This document shows positions 10,508-20,696 of a DNA stretch of 64,000 nucleotides, one piece after another. The notes below the pieces were generated by a model. The model saw only the letters and a list, made by a program, of their open reading frames with translations. It had not been told where the DNA came from and searched no databases. The stretch covers positions 1,454,501 to 1,518,500 of the forward strand of contig NZ_AP023361.1 of the NCBI RefSeq assembly GCF_014191545.1, written 5' to 3'. Every line of letters begins with the position of its first letter. Position 1 is the first letter of the stretch. The position numbers and the translations under genes were made by a program. Source of the DNA: Terrihabitans soli. GTDB taxonomy: Bacteria > Pseudomonadota > Alphaproteobacteria > Rhizobiales > Methylopilaceae.

Positions 10508-10526
10508 GACGAAACAAAGTTTCGTC
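10508..10526. repeat. Perfect 8-bp inverted repeat
   Basis: GACGAAAC, a 3-base spacer AAA, and GTTTCGTC. It lies between the 29-residue peptide gene and the radical SAM gene, 77 bases upstream of the former. It could be an operator or an RNA hairpin; nothing links it to a known regulator. Confidence 0.4.
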
Positions 10527-10627
10527 GACAATGCAATTTATTCGCGCAGGTTTCGCGGTTGCAGGGTATCGGTTGATTGACCCTGAGGAGAGCGGGGGCG
10601 ACATTCAGGCTCATCCGTTGAAAACGC

Positions 10628-11467
10628 GTGTCAGGATTCGATGTGCTGATCATTCCTCGGCTCGAAATGCATGTGACGCATGTGTGCAATCTCACATGCG
10701 AAAGTTGCTCTCATTACTCGAACCACAGGCATAAGGGCTCGGTATCGATTGAGGAGGCGGATGCCTGGATGAGGTCGTGGAGCCGCAAAGTCACGCCCCA
10801 GACGTTCAATCTGCTTGGCGGTGAGCCGGCGATCCATCCGGATCTGCCGGCCTTTGTCGGTCTTGTCCGGAAGCACTGGCCGAGAAGCATCATCCGCATT
10901 GCAACCAATGGTTTTCTCCTGCACCGCCATCCGACGCTGCCGGCCGAACTCGAAAAGCACGGGCCGTCCGAACTGGTTGTGTCTGTCCATCACGGATCAC
11001 CGGAATATCTTTCCCGGCTTGAGCCGGTCCGCGCCTTGCTGGCCGGATGGCAACAGGCCCATCCAAGGGTTTCTTTCAGCTATACGCCGTCAGCAGGCCG
11101 ATGGACGCGTCGCTATCTGGGTGAAGGTGCGGATATGAAGCCGTTCACCGATAAGAACCCGCGCACCAGCTGGGACATTTGCCCGGCGCGTACCTGCGCG
11201 CAGTTGCATGACGGCAAGATCTGGAAATGCGCGCCTTTAGCCTATCTGCCGATGCAGGCCGAGAAATTCGGGCTCGGTCCGGAGTGGGATCCCTATCTGG
11301 CGTACAAGCCGCTCGAGCCGGGCAGTTCCAGTAAGGAGATTGCCGAATTCTTCGGCCGGAAAGAAGAGAATGTCTGCTCGATGTGCTCGGCGAAGAAAAG
11401 ACTGTTTGATCTTCCGCTGCCCTATCGCAGCACCGGTGCTCCGGAAATGTCAGCCGCCGGCACCTGA
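10628..11467 (+). CDS. Radical SAM protein
   Basis: Radical S-adenosylmethionine enzyme of up to 279 residues; the reaction is unknown. The [4Fe-4S] motif is CNLTCESCSHYS near residue 20, followed by FNLLGGEPAIHPDLPAF, the GGEP motif that contacts SAM. C-terminal cysteines in CPARTC, WKCAP and CSMC suggest an auxiliary cluster region of SPASM type. The start is uncertain: GTG at 10628 gives the longest frame, while GTG at 10643 has AGGA just upstream. It overlaps the end of the convergent FAD enzyme by 18 bases. No precursor peptide or obvious partner is adjacent. Confidence 0.82.
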   Translation: MSGFDVLIIPRLEMHVTHVCNLTCESCSHYSNHRHKGSVSIEEADAWMRSWSRKVTPQTFNLLGGEPAIHPDLPAFVGLVRKHWPRSIIRIATNGFLLHRHPTLPAELEKHGPSELVVSVHHGSPEYLSRLEPVRALLAGWQQAHPRVSFSYTPSAGRWTRRYLGEGADMKPFTDKNPRTSWDICPARTCAQLHDGKIWKCAPLAYLPMQAEKFGLGPEWDPYLAYKPLEPGSSSKEIAEFFGRKEENVCSMCSAKKRLFDLPLPYRSTGAPEMSAAGT

Positions 11468-12655
11468 GCGGGCCAGCACGCCTGCTGCAGCGGCAATGCC
11501 GGTCGCGAACGAGGCCTGCAGCAGATAGCCCCCGGTCGGGGCCTCCCAATCCAGCATCTCGCCGGCCACGAACACGCCGGGCAGGGATTGCAGCTCGAAA
11601 TCGTCCGTGACGGCCGCGAACGGGATGCCGCCGGCCGTGGAGATGGCGCGCTCAAGACCCTGAAGGCCGGTCACCTTCAGCTGTACATGCTTGATCAATC
11701 TCGCCAGGGCGGCGGGGTCGGTCGGTAGCTCCCGCCCGCCGCTCTCGCGCAGGAGCCCGGTCTGGATCGGCGAAAGCTTCAGCGCCTTGCGTAGGAAATT
11801 GGTGAGCGTCGCGCCGCGGCGCGGATGCGACAGACGCTGTACGATACCGGCTTCATCGAGATCGGGTCGCAGGTCGATCGCAAGCCCGGTCTCGCCTGTC
11901 GACAGTGCATCTCGCAGCACCGGTGTCAGAGCGTAAAGCGCGCCGCCCTCAAGGCCGTAGTCGGTGACGACGAGCTCGCCCGCCACCTCGAGGGCGAAGG
12001 CTTCAACTGCAATGCGTTTGAGGGGGGTCCCGGAAAAACGCGACCGGAAGGTCTCCGACCAGTCAATCCGCACGCCGCAATTGGACGGCGCGAGCGGTGT
12101 TACGGGAACGCCTTTGGCCGTGAGAATTTTCGTCCAGCCGCCATCGGCGCCGAGACGCGGCCAACTGGCGCCACCGAGCGCAAGAACGACGGCATCGGCG
12201 CGCACCTCGCGTTCGCCTTGGGGCGTCGCGAAGACAACGCCGTTCTCCGAAAAACCCGTCCAGGCGTGCCGCGTATGGACGCGGACGCCCAAGGCCTCGA
12301 GCCGCCGCAACAAAGCGCGCAGCAGCGGCGATGCTTTGAAGCTTTTCGGGAAGACGCGGCCGGATGAGCCGGCAAACGTCTCTTCGCCGAGCCCTGCTGC
12401 CCATGTGCGCAGCGCTTCGGGCGGAAAGGCGCGCAAAGCGGCTTCCAGCTGCGGCGCCGGCGTGCTGTAGCGCGTGAGGAAGATGTCGAACGGTTCGGAA
12501 TGGGTGAGGTTCAGCCCGCCGCGTCCGGCCATCAGCAATTTGCGGCCAAGGCTTGGCATGCGGTCATAGATCGAGACCCTGCATCCGGCCTGGGCGAGAC
12601 GCTCGGCCGCCATCAGCCCGGCGGGGCCACCGCCGATCACTGCGATATCTGTCAT
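11450..12655 (-). CDS. HI0933/BaiN-like FAD-dependent flavoprotein
   Basis: Predicted flavoprotein of 401 residues. It begins MTDIAVIGGGPAGLMAAERLA, an FAD-binding Rossmann motif. It has the family segments SLGRKLLMAGRGGLNLTHSE near residue 36 and VFVAGEMLDWEAPTGGYLLQ near the C-terminus, where the second FAD contact lies. Members are common and poorly characterised; the physiological substrate is unknown. It is followed by nothing on its strand, its 3' end overlapping the radical SAM gene. Confidence 0.87.
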   Translation of the reverse strand: MTDIAVIGGGPAGLMAAERLAQAGCRVSIYDRMPSLGRKLLMAGRGGLNLTHSEPFDIFLTRYSTPAPQLEAALRAFPPEALRTWAAGLGEETFAGSSGRVFPKSFKASPLLRALLRRLEALGVRVHTRHAWTGFSENGVVFATPQGEREVRADAVVLALGGASWPRLGADGGWTKILTAKGVPVTPLAPSNCGVRIDWSETFRSRFSGTPLKRIAVEAFALEVAGELVVTDYGLEGGALYALTPVLRDALSTGETGLAIDLRPDLDEAGIVQRLSHPRRGATLTNFLRKALKLSPIQTGLLRESGGRELPTDPAALARLIKHVQLKVTGLQGLERAISTAGGIPFAAVTDDFELQSLPGVFVAGEMLDWEAPTGGYLLQASFATGIAAAAGVLARSGAGG

Positions 12656-12672
12656 GACTTAGGTGGTTAGGC

Positions 12673-13179
12673 TCAGAAGAAGCTTATGCCAATGACCGGG
12701 CCGAGGCTGATCGCCACCGCAAACACTTTCCAGAAGAAAGTCGGGGCGAGCCATACGGCCACAAAGCGCGACAGACGCGCCAGACGCCAGGCCACGAAGA
12801 GGCCAAAGCACAGCGAGCCGACATTGAGGACGTCGAACCAGAACTCCGACGCGTAGCCGGCGATGAAGGTGTAGATCACCGCCCAGCACATCAGCGCTTC
12901 AACGAGGCGCACGGCCGTCCTGGCGCGCTCGCCATGACGCAGGGCCGCCCAGCGGGTGATGCCGTAGAAGGCGAACAGGGCCACCCAGATGGCCGCCGAC
13001 AGGCGTCCGGTGGGCTCGAAGGGCAGATGGTAGAAGGCCGGGCTTTTCAGGCCGACGCCGGTCGCCAGCATTGTGGCGTAGAGGAACATGGCCGCGAGCA
13101 AAGGCAGCGCCGTCCCGGCCAGAAGGCCGAGCCAGTCGGTGCGATTGATGACGTGGATGGTCCGCGCGGTATCGGTCAC
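12673..13179 (-). CDS. Conserved membrane protein, unknown function
   Basis: A 168-residue protein with four predicted membrane helices (roughly residues 15-40, 60-78, 92-112 and 140-165). I do not recognise a family. The start is GTG at 13179 with AAGGA a few bases upstream; the frame remains open to 13467 but that part is not hydrophobic and looks non-coding. It precedes the flavoprotein gene on the same strand by 17 bases, so the two are probably cotranscribed. Confidence 0.7.
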   Translation of the reverse strand: MTDTARTIHVINRTDWLGLLAGTALPLLAAMFLYATMLATGVGLKSPAFYHLPFEPTGRLSAAIWVALFAFYGITRWAALRHGERARTAVRLVEALMCWAVIYTFIAGYASEFWFDVLNVGSLCFGLFVAWRLARLSRFVAVWLAPTFFWKVFAVAISLGPVIGISFF

Positions 13180-13310
13180 ATTGGTATCCTTAGGGTGCTG
13201 GTATGCCAGAAATGGGCCCGGCTCCAGCCTCCGGCCTGGATTCAGGGTAAATCGCACCGGTTTGAGACTAGGTGTGCCCCTTGGGTGACGTGTGCCAGAG
13301 GCGGGTTGTC

Positions 13311-14525
13311 TCAGGCTTCCATGAGCCGGACGGCCTGCTCGGCGAAGAGGGGAACGAGGGTCAGCCTGCCGGTATCCACGCTCACATAGGGGCCGTGGCG
13401 GTGGACTCCGACCGTGAAGGGCCGGTGAAGCTCGCTGTGGGGGTCCTCGATGCCGGCTGCGCCCCAATTGACCATCCAGCCGCCCTTGATCACGGGCTTG
13501 GACAAGGTGACCCGGGCGACGTCCGGCACGACCGCAGTCAGGCCTTTGAGGACCTTGTCGCGCAGTTCGGCGCCTTTGGCGCCGGTAAGCTGAACGGGGA
13601 TTGCCGGCGGCGTGAGGTCTTTCGAGGAGGCGGCGAGATCGGCCGGATACCAGGACAGGCAGACTGCGCCACCGCCATAAGAGACGATATCGCCGAACGG
13701 TCCGGAGACGATGGTCGTCGAACGCAGGCGCTGCGGCGGATCGGCTTCAGCGCGCAGGACGTAGCGGAAGCGGTAGAGCCAGGGACGCTTCGGCATCAGT
13801 CCGAGTTCGGCATCGACCTTGAACCGGCCGGGTCCGAGCGTATTGACGACGAAATCGTAGCGCTCTTCGCTGACGGCATCGCCCGCTTTCGAGGCGACGG
13901 TCAGGCCGGTATCTGCGGGTTTTACGCTTGTCACCACCCGTCCGGCGTGGAGGACGATCGAGGGCTCGCTCTGGAGCCGCGCCCGGACAAGCTTTGCCAA
14001 AGCTTCCGGATCGATGGCAATTTCCGGTGTGCGCACGCCGCCGGTGACGATCTCGCGCTCGAATTCGGCGTTGATTTCGGTGCGCGACATGCGGTCGGCG
14101 GGCTGCAGCACATCGCTGCCGAAATAGTCGGTGCCTTTGCCGTTCGTTGCCTCCCGCAGCAGCTCGGAGACTTTCACGCAATGCGCTTCGAACGCATCGG
14201 CCTCGACATGGCTGTCTTTGTGCACCGCATAGGCAAATGACGAGCGCGCTGTGAGGCTTGCTGTCGAACCGATCCAGCGCTGCAGGGACCGTTCGAAGGT
14301 GAGCGCGCCGCGCACCATCAGCTTTGCCGTCTCAAGGCTCGGATCTTTCCCGTATCCAAAGCCCAGATGTATTTTGCCGTGGTTATGGCAGGAGGCCTCG
14401 GCGAGGCAGAGCGCGTTGCGCTCGTATAGATCGCAACGGATCCCGCGCGCGGCGAGCTCGAGCGCGATGCACGCGCCCTGAAACCCGCCGCCCAGGACGG
14501 CAACGCGAATCCTTGGTCCCAGCAT
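13311..14525 (-). CDS. FAD-dependent oxidoreductase (DAO family)
   Basis: A 404-residue protein with the N-terminal motif RVAVLGGGFQGACIALELAARG, a GxGxxG FAD-binding fold typical of D-amino-acid oxidase-like enzymes. A conserved CHNHGKIHLGFGYGKDP stretch near residue 45 lies where related enzymes attach or orient the flavin. The substrate is unknown. ATG at 14525 starts two codons before the Rossmann strand and is preferred to the frame start at 14549. It follows uvrA on the same strand after 34 bases, without functional link. Confidence 0.82.
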   Translation of the reverse strand: MLGPRIRVAVLGGGFQGACIALELAARGIRCDLYERNALCLAEASCHNHGKIHLGFGYGKDPSLETAKLMVRGALTFERSLQRWIGSTASLTARSSFAYAVHKDSHVEADAFEAHCVKVSELLREATNGKGTDYFGSDVLQPADRMSRTEINAEFEREIVTGGVRTPEIAIDPEALAKLVRARLQSEPSIVLHAGRVVTSVKPADTGLTVASKAGDAVSEERYDFVVNTLGPGRFKVDAELGLMPKRPWLYRFRYVLRAEADPPQRLRSTTIVSGPFGDIVSYGGGAVCLSWYPADLAASSKDLTPPAIPVQLTGAKGAELRDKVLKGLTAVVPDVARVTLSKPVIKGGWMVNWGAAGIEDPHSELHRPFTVGVHRHGPYVSVDTGRLTLVPLFAEQAVRLMEA

Positions 14526-14559
14526 GGCGCCGCACCATGCCTTCCTCAATTCTGGAAGT

Positions 14560-17466
14560 CTATTCCGCTGCCTGCGCCTTTAGTCGGGTTTTTTTCGGCT
14601 TTCGGTTGAGAACTTCTTTCAAAAACCGGCCGGTATGACTCTTCGCGTTCTTGGCGACGTCTTCCGGGGTGCCGATGGCCACGATCTCGCCGCCGCCATC
14701 GCCGCCCTCGGGGCCGAGGTCGATGATCCAGTCGGCGGTCTTGATGACCTCCAGATTGTGCTCGATCACGACCACCGTATTTCCCTGGTCGACCAGCTCG
14801 TGCAGCACTTCGAGCAGTTTGGCGACGTCGTGGAAGTGAAGGCCCGTCGTCGGTTCGTCGAGAATGTAGAGCGTGCGGCCGGTGGCGCGGCGCGACAACT
14901 CCTTCGACAGCTTCACGCGCTGCGCTTCGCCGCCCGAAAGCGTCGTCGCCTGCTGGCCGACATGCATATAGCCGAGGCCGACGCGCGACAGGGTTTGCAT
15001 CTTGTCGCGTATGGACGGGACAGCCTTGAAGAGATCGGCGGCTTCCTCGACCGTCATGTCGAGAACGTCGGCGATCGACTTGCCGCGGTAATCGACATCG
15101 AGTGTCGCGCGGTCATAGCGTTTGCCTTTGCAGACATCGCAGGTGACGTAGACGTCGGGCAGGAAGTGCATCTCGATCTTGATGACGCCGTCACCCTGGC
15201 AGGCTTCGCAGCGGCCGCCTTTGACGTTGAACGAGAAGCGTCCGGGCGCATAGCCGCGGGCCTTCGCTTCCGGCAGCCCCGCAAACCAGTCGCGGATCGG
15301 CGTGAAGGCGCCCGTATAGGTCGCGGGGTTCGAGCGTGGCGTGCGGCCGATGGGTGACTGGTCGATATCGATGACCTTGTCGAGATGTTCGAGGCCGGTG
15401 ATCTTGTCATGCGCGCCGGGATGTTCGGTTGCGCCGTTGAGCCGCCGCGCCACCGCCGGAAATATCGTGTCGATCAGCAGCGAGGATTTGCCGCCGCCCG
15501 ACACGCCGGTAACGCAGGTGAAAGTGCCGAGCGGGATTTCCGCCGTGACATTCTTCAGATTGTTCTCACGCGCGCCGGTGACTTTCAGAACACGCGATTT
15601 GTCATAGGTCCGCCTGCGCGCCGGCACCGGCACGCTCAGCTCGCCGGTCAGATATTTGCCGGTGATGCTGTTCGGATTGTCCATAATCTCTTTGACCGTG
15701 CCTTCGGCGATGATCTCGCCGCCATGGATGCCGGCAGCGGGGCCCATATCGACGACATGATCGGCAAGGCGGATAGCATCTTCGTCGTGTTCGACGACGA
15801 CGACGGTATTGCCGAGATCGCGCAAGCGCTTCAGCGTTTCGAGCAGGCGTTCATTGTCGCGCTGATGCAGGCCGATCGACGGCTCGTCGAGCACATAAAG
15901 AACGCCGGTGAGGCCGGAGCCTATCTGCGAGGCGAGACGGATGCGCTGGCTCTCGCCGCCCGACAGAGTGCCGGAGGCGCGGCCGAGCGTCAGATAGGTG
16001 AGGCCGACATCGACGAGGAATTTCAGGCGGTCGCGGATTTCTTTCAGAATGCGGCCGGCGATCTCGTTCTGCTTGGCATTCAGCGTCGCGGGCAGGGCGG
16101 CATACCAGTCGCTCGCGGCCGTCACCGAAAGCTCGGTCACCTCGGAAATCGTCTTGCCGTCGATCTTCACCGCCAGAGCTTCGGGCTTCAGGCGCGCGCC
16201 TTTGCAGGTCGCGCACGGCGCCTCGCTCATATATTTGCCGATCTCCTCGCGCGCCCATTCGCTTTCGGTTTCGGCCCAGCGGCGCTCGAGATTGGTGACG
16301 ACGCCTTCAAACGTTTTCTTCGTTTCATAGGCGCGTGCGCCGTCGTCGTAGACGAAATTGATTTTGCGGTCGCCCGATCCGTAAAGGATCATGTCGTGGA
16401 TCTCGTCATCGAGATCCTTCCACGGCGTTGCCAGTGAGAAGCGATAGCTTTTCGCAAGCGCCGTCAGCGTCTGCGTATAGAAGGGCGAGGACGATTTGGC
16501 CCAGGGCGCAATCGCTCCGGCTTTCAGCGAACGCGTCTCGTCCGGAACGATGCGTTCCGGATCGATCTTCATTTCATGGCCGATGCCCGAACAGACCGGG
16601 CAGGCACCGAACGGATTGTTGAACGAAAAAAGTCGCGGTTCGATCTCGGCAATGGTGAAGCCGGAGACCGGACAGGCGAATTTTTCGGAGAAGACAAGGC
16701 GGTTCGGCTCTTTCGCTTTGCCCTTGGCGGGCGCGGATTCCTGACCATCGGCAAATTCCGCAAAGGCAATGCCGTCGGCAAGGCGCAGCGCCGTCTCGAG
16801 CGAATCCGCAAGGCGGGAGGCGATGTCCGGGCGCACGACGATGCGGTCCACGACGACATCGATATCGTGCTTGAACTTCTTGTCGAGCACGGGCGCATCG
16901 GCGATCTCGTAGAACTTGCCGTCGACCTTGAGGCGCTGAAAGCCCTTCTTCTGATATTCGGCGATTTCCTTGCGGTATTCGCCTTTGCGGCCGCGCACGA
17001 CCGGCGCCAGAATGTACATGCGCGTGCCTTCCGGCTGCGACAGGATGCGGTCGACCATCTGCGAGACGGTCTGGCTTTCGATGGGAAGGCCGGTTGCCGG
17101 TGAATAGGGAATCCCGACGCGCGCCCAGAGCAGGCGCATATAGTCGTAGATCTCGGTGACGGTGCCGACGGTCGAGCGTGGATTCTTCGAGGTCGTTTTC
17201 TGTTCGATGGAAATGGCGGGCGACAGGCCGTCGATCTGATCGACATCCGGCTTCTGCATCATTTCCAGGAACTGGCGCGCATAGGCCGAGAGGCTCTCGA
17301 CATAGCGGCGCTGGCCTTCGGCGTAGATCGTGTCGAAGGCGAGCGAGGACTTTCCGGAGCCGGACACGCCGGTCAGGACGATCAATGTGTCGCGCGGCAG
17401 ATCCACGTCGACGTTTTTGAGATTGTGTTCGCGTGCACCGCGAATGGAGAGGAATTTGCTGGTCAT
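14560..17466 (-). CDS. uvrA: UvrABC excinuclease ATPase subunit UvrA
   Basis: Damage-recognition ATPase of nucleotide excision repair; UvrA dimers load UvrB at lesions. The 968-residue protein has two ABC ATPase modules: Walker [10 protein letters not shown] near residue 28 and GVSGGGKSS near residue 650. The signature loops are [10 protein letters not shown] and [10 protein letters not shown]. Zinc-finger cysteine pairs occur in [16 protein letters not shown] and CEACQGDG...[11 protein letters not shown] at 17466 is chosen over 17478 from the family start. A LexA box lies 98 bases upstream. The usual divergent partner ssb is displaced by 2.5 kb. Confidence 0.98.
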   Translation of the reverse strand: MTSKFLSIRGAREHNLKNVDVDLPRDTLIVLTGVSGSGKSSLAFDTIYAEGQRRYVESLSAYARQFLEMMQKPDVDQIDGLSPAISIEQKTTSKNPRSTVGTVTEIYDYMRLLWARVGIPYSPATGLPIESQTVSQMVDRILSQPEGTRMYILAPVVRGRKGEYRKEIAEYQKKGFQRLKVDGKFYEIADAPVLDKKFKHDIDVVVDRIVVRPDIASRLADSLETALRLADGIAFAEFADGQESAPAKGKAKEPNRLVFSEKFACPVSGFTIAEIEPRLFSFNNPFGACPVCSGIGHEMKIDPERIVPDETRSLKAGAIAPWAKSSSPFYTQTLTALAKSYRFSLATPWKDLDDEIHDMILYGSGDRKINFVYDDGARAYETKKTFEGVVTNLERRWAETESEWAREEIGKYMSEAPCATCKGARLKPEALAVKIDGKTISEVTELSVTAASDWYAALPATLNAKQNEIAGRILKEIRDRLKFLVDVGLTYLTLGRASGTLSGGESQRIRLASQIGSGLTGVLYVLDEPSIGLHQRDNERLLETLKRLRDLGNTVVVVEHDEDAIRLADHVVDMGPAAGIHGGEIIAEGTVKEIMDNPNSITGKYLTGELSVPVPARRRTYDKSRVLKVTGARENNLKNVTAEIPLGTFTCVTGVSGGGKSSLLIDTIFPAVARRLNGATEHPGAHDKITGLEHLDKVIDIDQSPIGRTPRSNPATYTGAFTPIRDWFAGLPEAKARGYAPGRFSFNVKGGRCEACQGDGVIKIEMHFLPDVYVTCDVCKGKRYDRATLDVDYRGKSIADVLDMTVEEAADLFKAVPSIRDKMQTLSRVGLGYMHVGQQATTLSGGEAQRVKLSKELSRRATGRTLYILDEPTTGLHFHDVAKLLEVLHELVDQGNTVVVIEHNLEVIKTADWIIDLGPEGGDGGGEIVAIGTPEDVAKNAKSHTGRFLKEVLNRKPKKTRLKAQAAE

Positions 17467-17564
17467 CGGCTTCCGCACGCCGGGGGCCCGTCCGACGGTG
17501 ATCAGTGTGAGATTAAGTCTATTCCGACGTCACGCACCTTGCGCCCGTGAGTCGCAGATGCCCA

Positions 17565-17579
17565 GAACATAACGAGAAC
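17565..17579. promoter_or_regulatory. LexA box upstream of uvrA
   Basis: GAACATAACGAGAAC, a perfect GAAC-N7-GAAC operator 98 bases before the uvrA start. It fits the known SOS control of uvrA. Confidence 0.9.
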
Positions 17580-17710
17580 AGGAAAATATGTCCACTGGTC
17601 GAGGCCGTTACTGTGGACAGTAGCGAGGACGTAAGAAGAGCAGCGGCGTTCCGCCAGCCCCTGCGGCGTATTTTGCCAGGTCTTGGCCGGAGACCGGACG
17701 CATGTGTCCC

Positions 17711-19732
17711 TTAGGATTTTTTCTGGACGAGGAACTGGTACATGCCGCGGAAGAAGGCGGGATGCCGGGTCTCGAAGTCATGCCAGTCGTCTAAGCCGGC
17801 GCTCGCGGAAGGCGCGGCATAATTGCTTCGCTTTTGCTGAGACTTCAGCAGGAAACCGAGGAACTCGAGTCCTTCCTCGTCGAGAAACCTTTTGATGCGG
17901 GGGATCGTGAAGCGCTCTTCCTGAACATGGAACAGCAGATCGCGACATGTGCTGGTTCCAAAGAAATCGCGGCTGTCGGTGACGGTTTTGGCCGGGTCGG
18001 AGTCATCGAGTGCCATGATGTCCTGCCGGGCACGGCGGATGTCATCGGCGCTGCCGCCATATCCGCGCCGGGCAATGACCTCCCGTGCTGCGACGATGTC
18101 GGCGCGGGCAACCTCGCTGTAAAGCGCAATGTCCATTACCCCGTTCGGCCGCAGCAGGGAAAGCAGGGTACGCCACCCCTTCAGCGGGTCTTGCATGTGG
18201 TGCAGCACGCCGCTGCAGACGATCATGTCGAACGAGCGCCCGAGCGATCCCAATTCCAAAATGTCTGCCTGTCCGTATTCGATATTGCGAATGCCCGCCG
18301 CCTCGGTCCGGTATTTGGCGTAGCAAAGACTGGTCAGGCTTAGATCGACAGCCGTTATGCGCAACTCCGGCATTGCGCGCGCCCGCTCGATGACTTGCTG
18401 ACCGGTTCCGCAGCCCGCGATCAGGATATCGGTGGCGTCCGCTCCAAGCGGACGATAGGGCGCGCCCGGAAGCCGGGTGTGAACGTGCTGGTCGATGCTC
18501 CGGTGCTCACCATCCGATGCAGTTTTGATCCAGCGCGGATACGGGTTTTCCTCGTACTGTTCGCGGACGAGAGCGGATATCTCGTTGCCGATCGGCGTAA
18601 GTTGAGGAATGCCGCCGCGCATCGCGCGCTCGGCGAGCGGTTCCAATACCTGCCGTGTAAAAAGCTCCCGGAGCGGCGCAGGCCATTCCCGATCCTGAAG
18701 CGCGTCGCGGGATGCCAGCGTATGAAGGGGCTGATAGGCGGCGAATGCTGCAAGCGCGTGTGGGTCGGGGCTTTTGGCCGCGTTAAGCGTGTCGCCCAGC
18801 CCGTGCACTTTCTCCTGCTCGTCCGCAGACAATGCAAAAACGTAATCATTGATGAAACACTGCTGCGCGAGTGCGCAGAAAAATGCCAGGCTGTCCTCGT
18901 TTTCCGGTAAATCGCCGTTGCCGGCGATCGCATCAAGCAAAGCGGAGCGCGTTAGCGTAAGCAGCCTTTCAAGGCCGATATCGGCAAATTGCGTGCTTTC
19001 GAGCAGGGCCCGCAGCAGGGGATCGCGGGCGATGCTGCTCAGCCCTTCCTGCCCATACAGCTCCGCAAGCGTTTGGCGCTGCGGCCATGTGTGAACAGCG
19101 CGCGCAAGCGCGGCGGAGATGTATGGATCGGTTTTAAGAAGAGAAAGCGAAACCGCCGCGAGATCGCCCGGCCTTTTCCAGGCTTCCAAAACGGCGCGCG
19201 TGAGAAACATCCGGAAATCGCCGTCAGCCGGAATCGATATTGCGTTCTGCAGACAACCGACAAAAAGCGATCTGAGCTTCGTTGTTTCCTTGATTTTCAG
19301 TCCGCGGATGACGGCCAGCACCGCAAGCGTCAGATTGTTGCCACGGATATAGATCGTGGCGAGGTTTGCATAAGTGATCGCATCTGGCTTCAGCGCCAGC
19401 GCGCGCTCGTAGTGCTTTTCTGCTTCGAGGAGCTGCCCCGTCACGGCAAGTGCGTCGGCGAGGGTGCGGTGTGCCTCGGCGTGATCGGCGACCAGAGCCA
19501 GGGTTTGCCGCGACAGGCTGATCGCATCCTGCGGATGGCCGATCCTGAGGGCGATCGATCCGAGGTGATAGAGGCTGTCGGCGTGGCGAGGGTCGAGTGC
19601 AAGAACCTGCTTGAATAAAGCGAGAGCTTCCGGCAACCGGTTCGCGCGAAGATGCGCCAGCGCGCTGTCGAAAACCGGCCGCGATGACCCGGCCTGGCCC
19701 CGCTGCGTTGCGCCGCGTTGTTTGCGTCCCAT
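17711..19732 (-). CDS. TPR-repeat SAM-dependent methyltransferase
   Basis: A 673-residue two-part protein. Residues about 20-150 form tetratricopeptide repeats (for example ALALFKQVLALDPRHADSLYHLG). A less conserved middle follows, then a class I methyltransferase domain from about 430 with motif I ILIAGCGTGQQ, the acidic AVDLS after the next strand and a GVLHHM segment. The target is unknown; TPR-methyltransferase fusions are common in alphaproteobacteria. ATG at 19732 (MGRKQRG) begins before the first repeat; the frame extends to 19888 without a better site. It lies between uvrA and ssb, genes that are neighbours in many proteobacteria, and shares a LexA box with ssb, so SOS control is conceivable. 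Confidence 0.83.
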   Translation of the reverse strand: MGRKQRGATQRGQAGSSRPVFDSALAHLRANRLPEALALFKQVLALDPRHADSLYHLGSIALRIGHPQDAISLSRQTLALVADHAEAHRTLADALAVTGQLLEAEKHYERALALKPDAITYANLATIYIRGNNLTLAVLAVIRGLKIKETTKLRSLFVGCLQNAISIPADGDFRMFLTRAVLEAWKRPGDLAAVSLSLLKTDPYISAALARAVHTWPQRQTLAELYGQEGLSSIARDPLLRALLESTQFADIGLERLLTLTRSALLDAIAGNGDLPENEDSLAFFCALAQQCFINDYVFALSADEQEKVHGLGDTLNAAKSPDPHALAAFAAYQPLHTLASRDALQDREWPAPLRELFTRQVLEPLAERAMRGGIPQLTPIGNEISALVREQYEENPYPRWIKTASDGEHRSIDQHVHTRLPGAPYRPLGADATDILIAGCGTGQQVIERARAMPELRITAVDLSLTSLCYAKYRTEAAGIRNIEYGQADILELGSLGRSFDMIVCSGVLHHMQDPLKGWRTLLSLLRPNGVMDIALYSEVARADIVAAREVIARRGYGGSADDIRRARQDIMALDDSDPAKTVTDSRDFFGTSTCRDLLFHVQEERFTIPRIKRFLDEEGLEFLGFLLKSQQKRSNYAAPSASAGLDDWHDFETRHPAFFRGMYQFLVQKKS

Positions 19733-19833
19733 GTGAGAATCGTTCCGCCTCTCTGGGAAGCGTGGCGGCAGAAGGTCAGTCGCGGCAAATGAAATCATGC
19801 GGGGGCCGTTGCCGGCGGCATTCGGGCGTGCTA

Positions 19834-19848
19834 GAACAAATAGAGAAC
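19834..19848. promoter_or_regulatory. LexA box between TPR-methyltransferase and ssb
   Basis: GAACAAATAGAGAAC, a perfect GAAC-N7-GAAC operator. It is 129 bases before the ssb start and 101 bases before the divergent methyltransferase start. Confidence 0.85.
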
Positions 19849-19977
19849 ACAATGCGGGTGCGCTCGCGCACGCCGATCGGCTCTGCATTGTGGAAAAGGC
19901 GATGGCGGGTCGCGTCGTCCGCCTCCCGGGCCTAGGGTGCGGGTAATTCGAAATACGAACAGCTACAGGAGCGGGTC

Positions 19978-20472
19978 ATGGCGGGCAGCGTCAACAAGGT
20001 CATTCTGATCGGAAATCTGGGCGCGGACCCGGAAATCCGCCGCACCCAGGACGGCAAGCCGATCGCAAATCTCCGAATCGCCACCTCCGACACCTGGCGC
20101 GACAAAGCGACGGGCGAGCGCAAGGAAAAGACCGAGTGGCATCGCGTCGTCATCTTCAACGAGGGGCTCTGCAAGGTCGCCGAGCAATATCTGAAGAAGG
20201 GCGCCAAGGTTTATATCGAAGGCGCGCTGCAGACCCGCAAATGGACCGACAATGCCGGCATCGAGAAGTATTCGACCGAGATCGTCCTGCAGGGCTTCAA
20301 CTCCGTTCTGACCATGCTCGATGGCCGCAGCGGCGGCGGTGGCGGCGCAAGTGACGATTTCGGCGGCAGCGACAGCTTCGGCCAGTCGGGCTCCAGCTCG
20401 CGCCGTCAGCCGGCAATGGCGGGCGGCGGCGGTTCCATGCGCGATGTGATGGACGACGAAATCCCCTTCTAA
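19978..20472 (+). CDS. ssb: Single-stranded DNA-binding protein
   Basis: Coats single-stranded DNA in replication, repair and recombination and recruits partners through its C-terminal tip. The 164-residue protein has an OB fold (residues 1-112; opening [18 protein letters not shown], with [20 protein letters not shown]), a Gly/Ser-rich linker and the canonical acidic tip DDEIPF. AGGAG lies upstream of ATG at 19978. A LexA box is 129 bases upstream and a terminator follows. Confidence 0.98.
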   Translation: MAGSVNKVILIGNLGADPEIRRTQDGKPIANLRIATSDTWRDKATGERKEKTEWHRVVIFNEGLCKVAEQYLKKGAKVYIEGALQTRKWTDNAGIEKYSTEIVLQGFNSVLTMLDGRSGGGGGASDDFGGSDSFGQSGSSSRRQPAMAGGGGSMRDVMDDEIPF

Positions 20473-20502
20473 CCTTCTCCGGAAGGTCATCGATCAAAAA
20501 TG

Positions 20503-20528
20503 AAACGCGGCCTTCACGGCCGCGTTTT
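20503..20528 (+). terminator. Intrinsic terminator of ssb
   Basis: A 10-bp stem, AAACGCGGCC and GGCCGCGTTT with a 5-base loop, followed by a T-rich run; it starts 30 bases after the ssb stop. Confidence 0.9.
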
Positions 20529-20696
20529 CTTTTAAGCAAAGCGATCCATCTGCGGCGTGTGCCCATTACTGGAACCGTCGCACTGCGGGAATCGTCAGTA
20601 CAAACGGAACTCCCTTCCTCCCTGAGGGATTGTCCTTAAGAGCGCGGTGACCGAGGCATCCTTCCCACCGCGACGCAACAATGGGAGAGACGCACA

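Noticed and set aside
10531-10734. Plus-strand frame of 67 codons upstream of the radical SAM gene
   Set aside because: It overlaps the radical SAM start in another frame and shows no ribosome-binding site or protein-like composition.
17589-17619. Inverted repeat TGTCCAC...GTGGACA near the uvrA LexA box
   Set aside because: Only 7 bp arms with a 17-base gap and no terminator T tract. Too weak to call.
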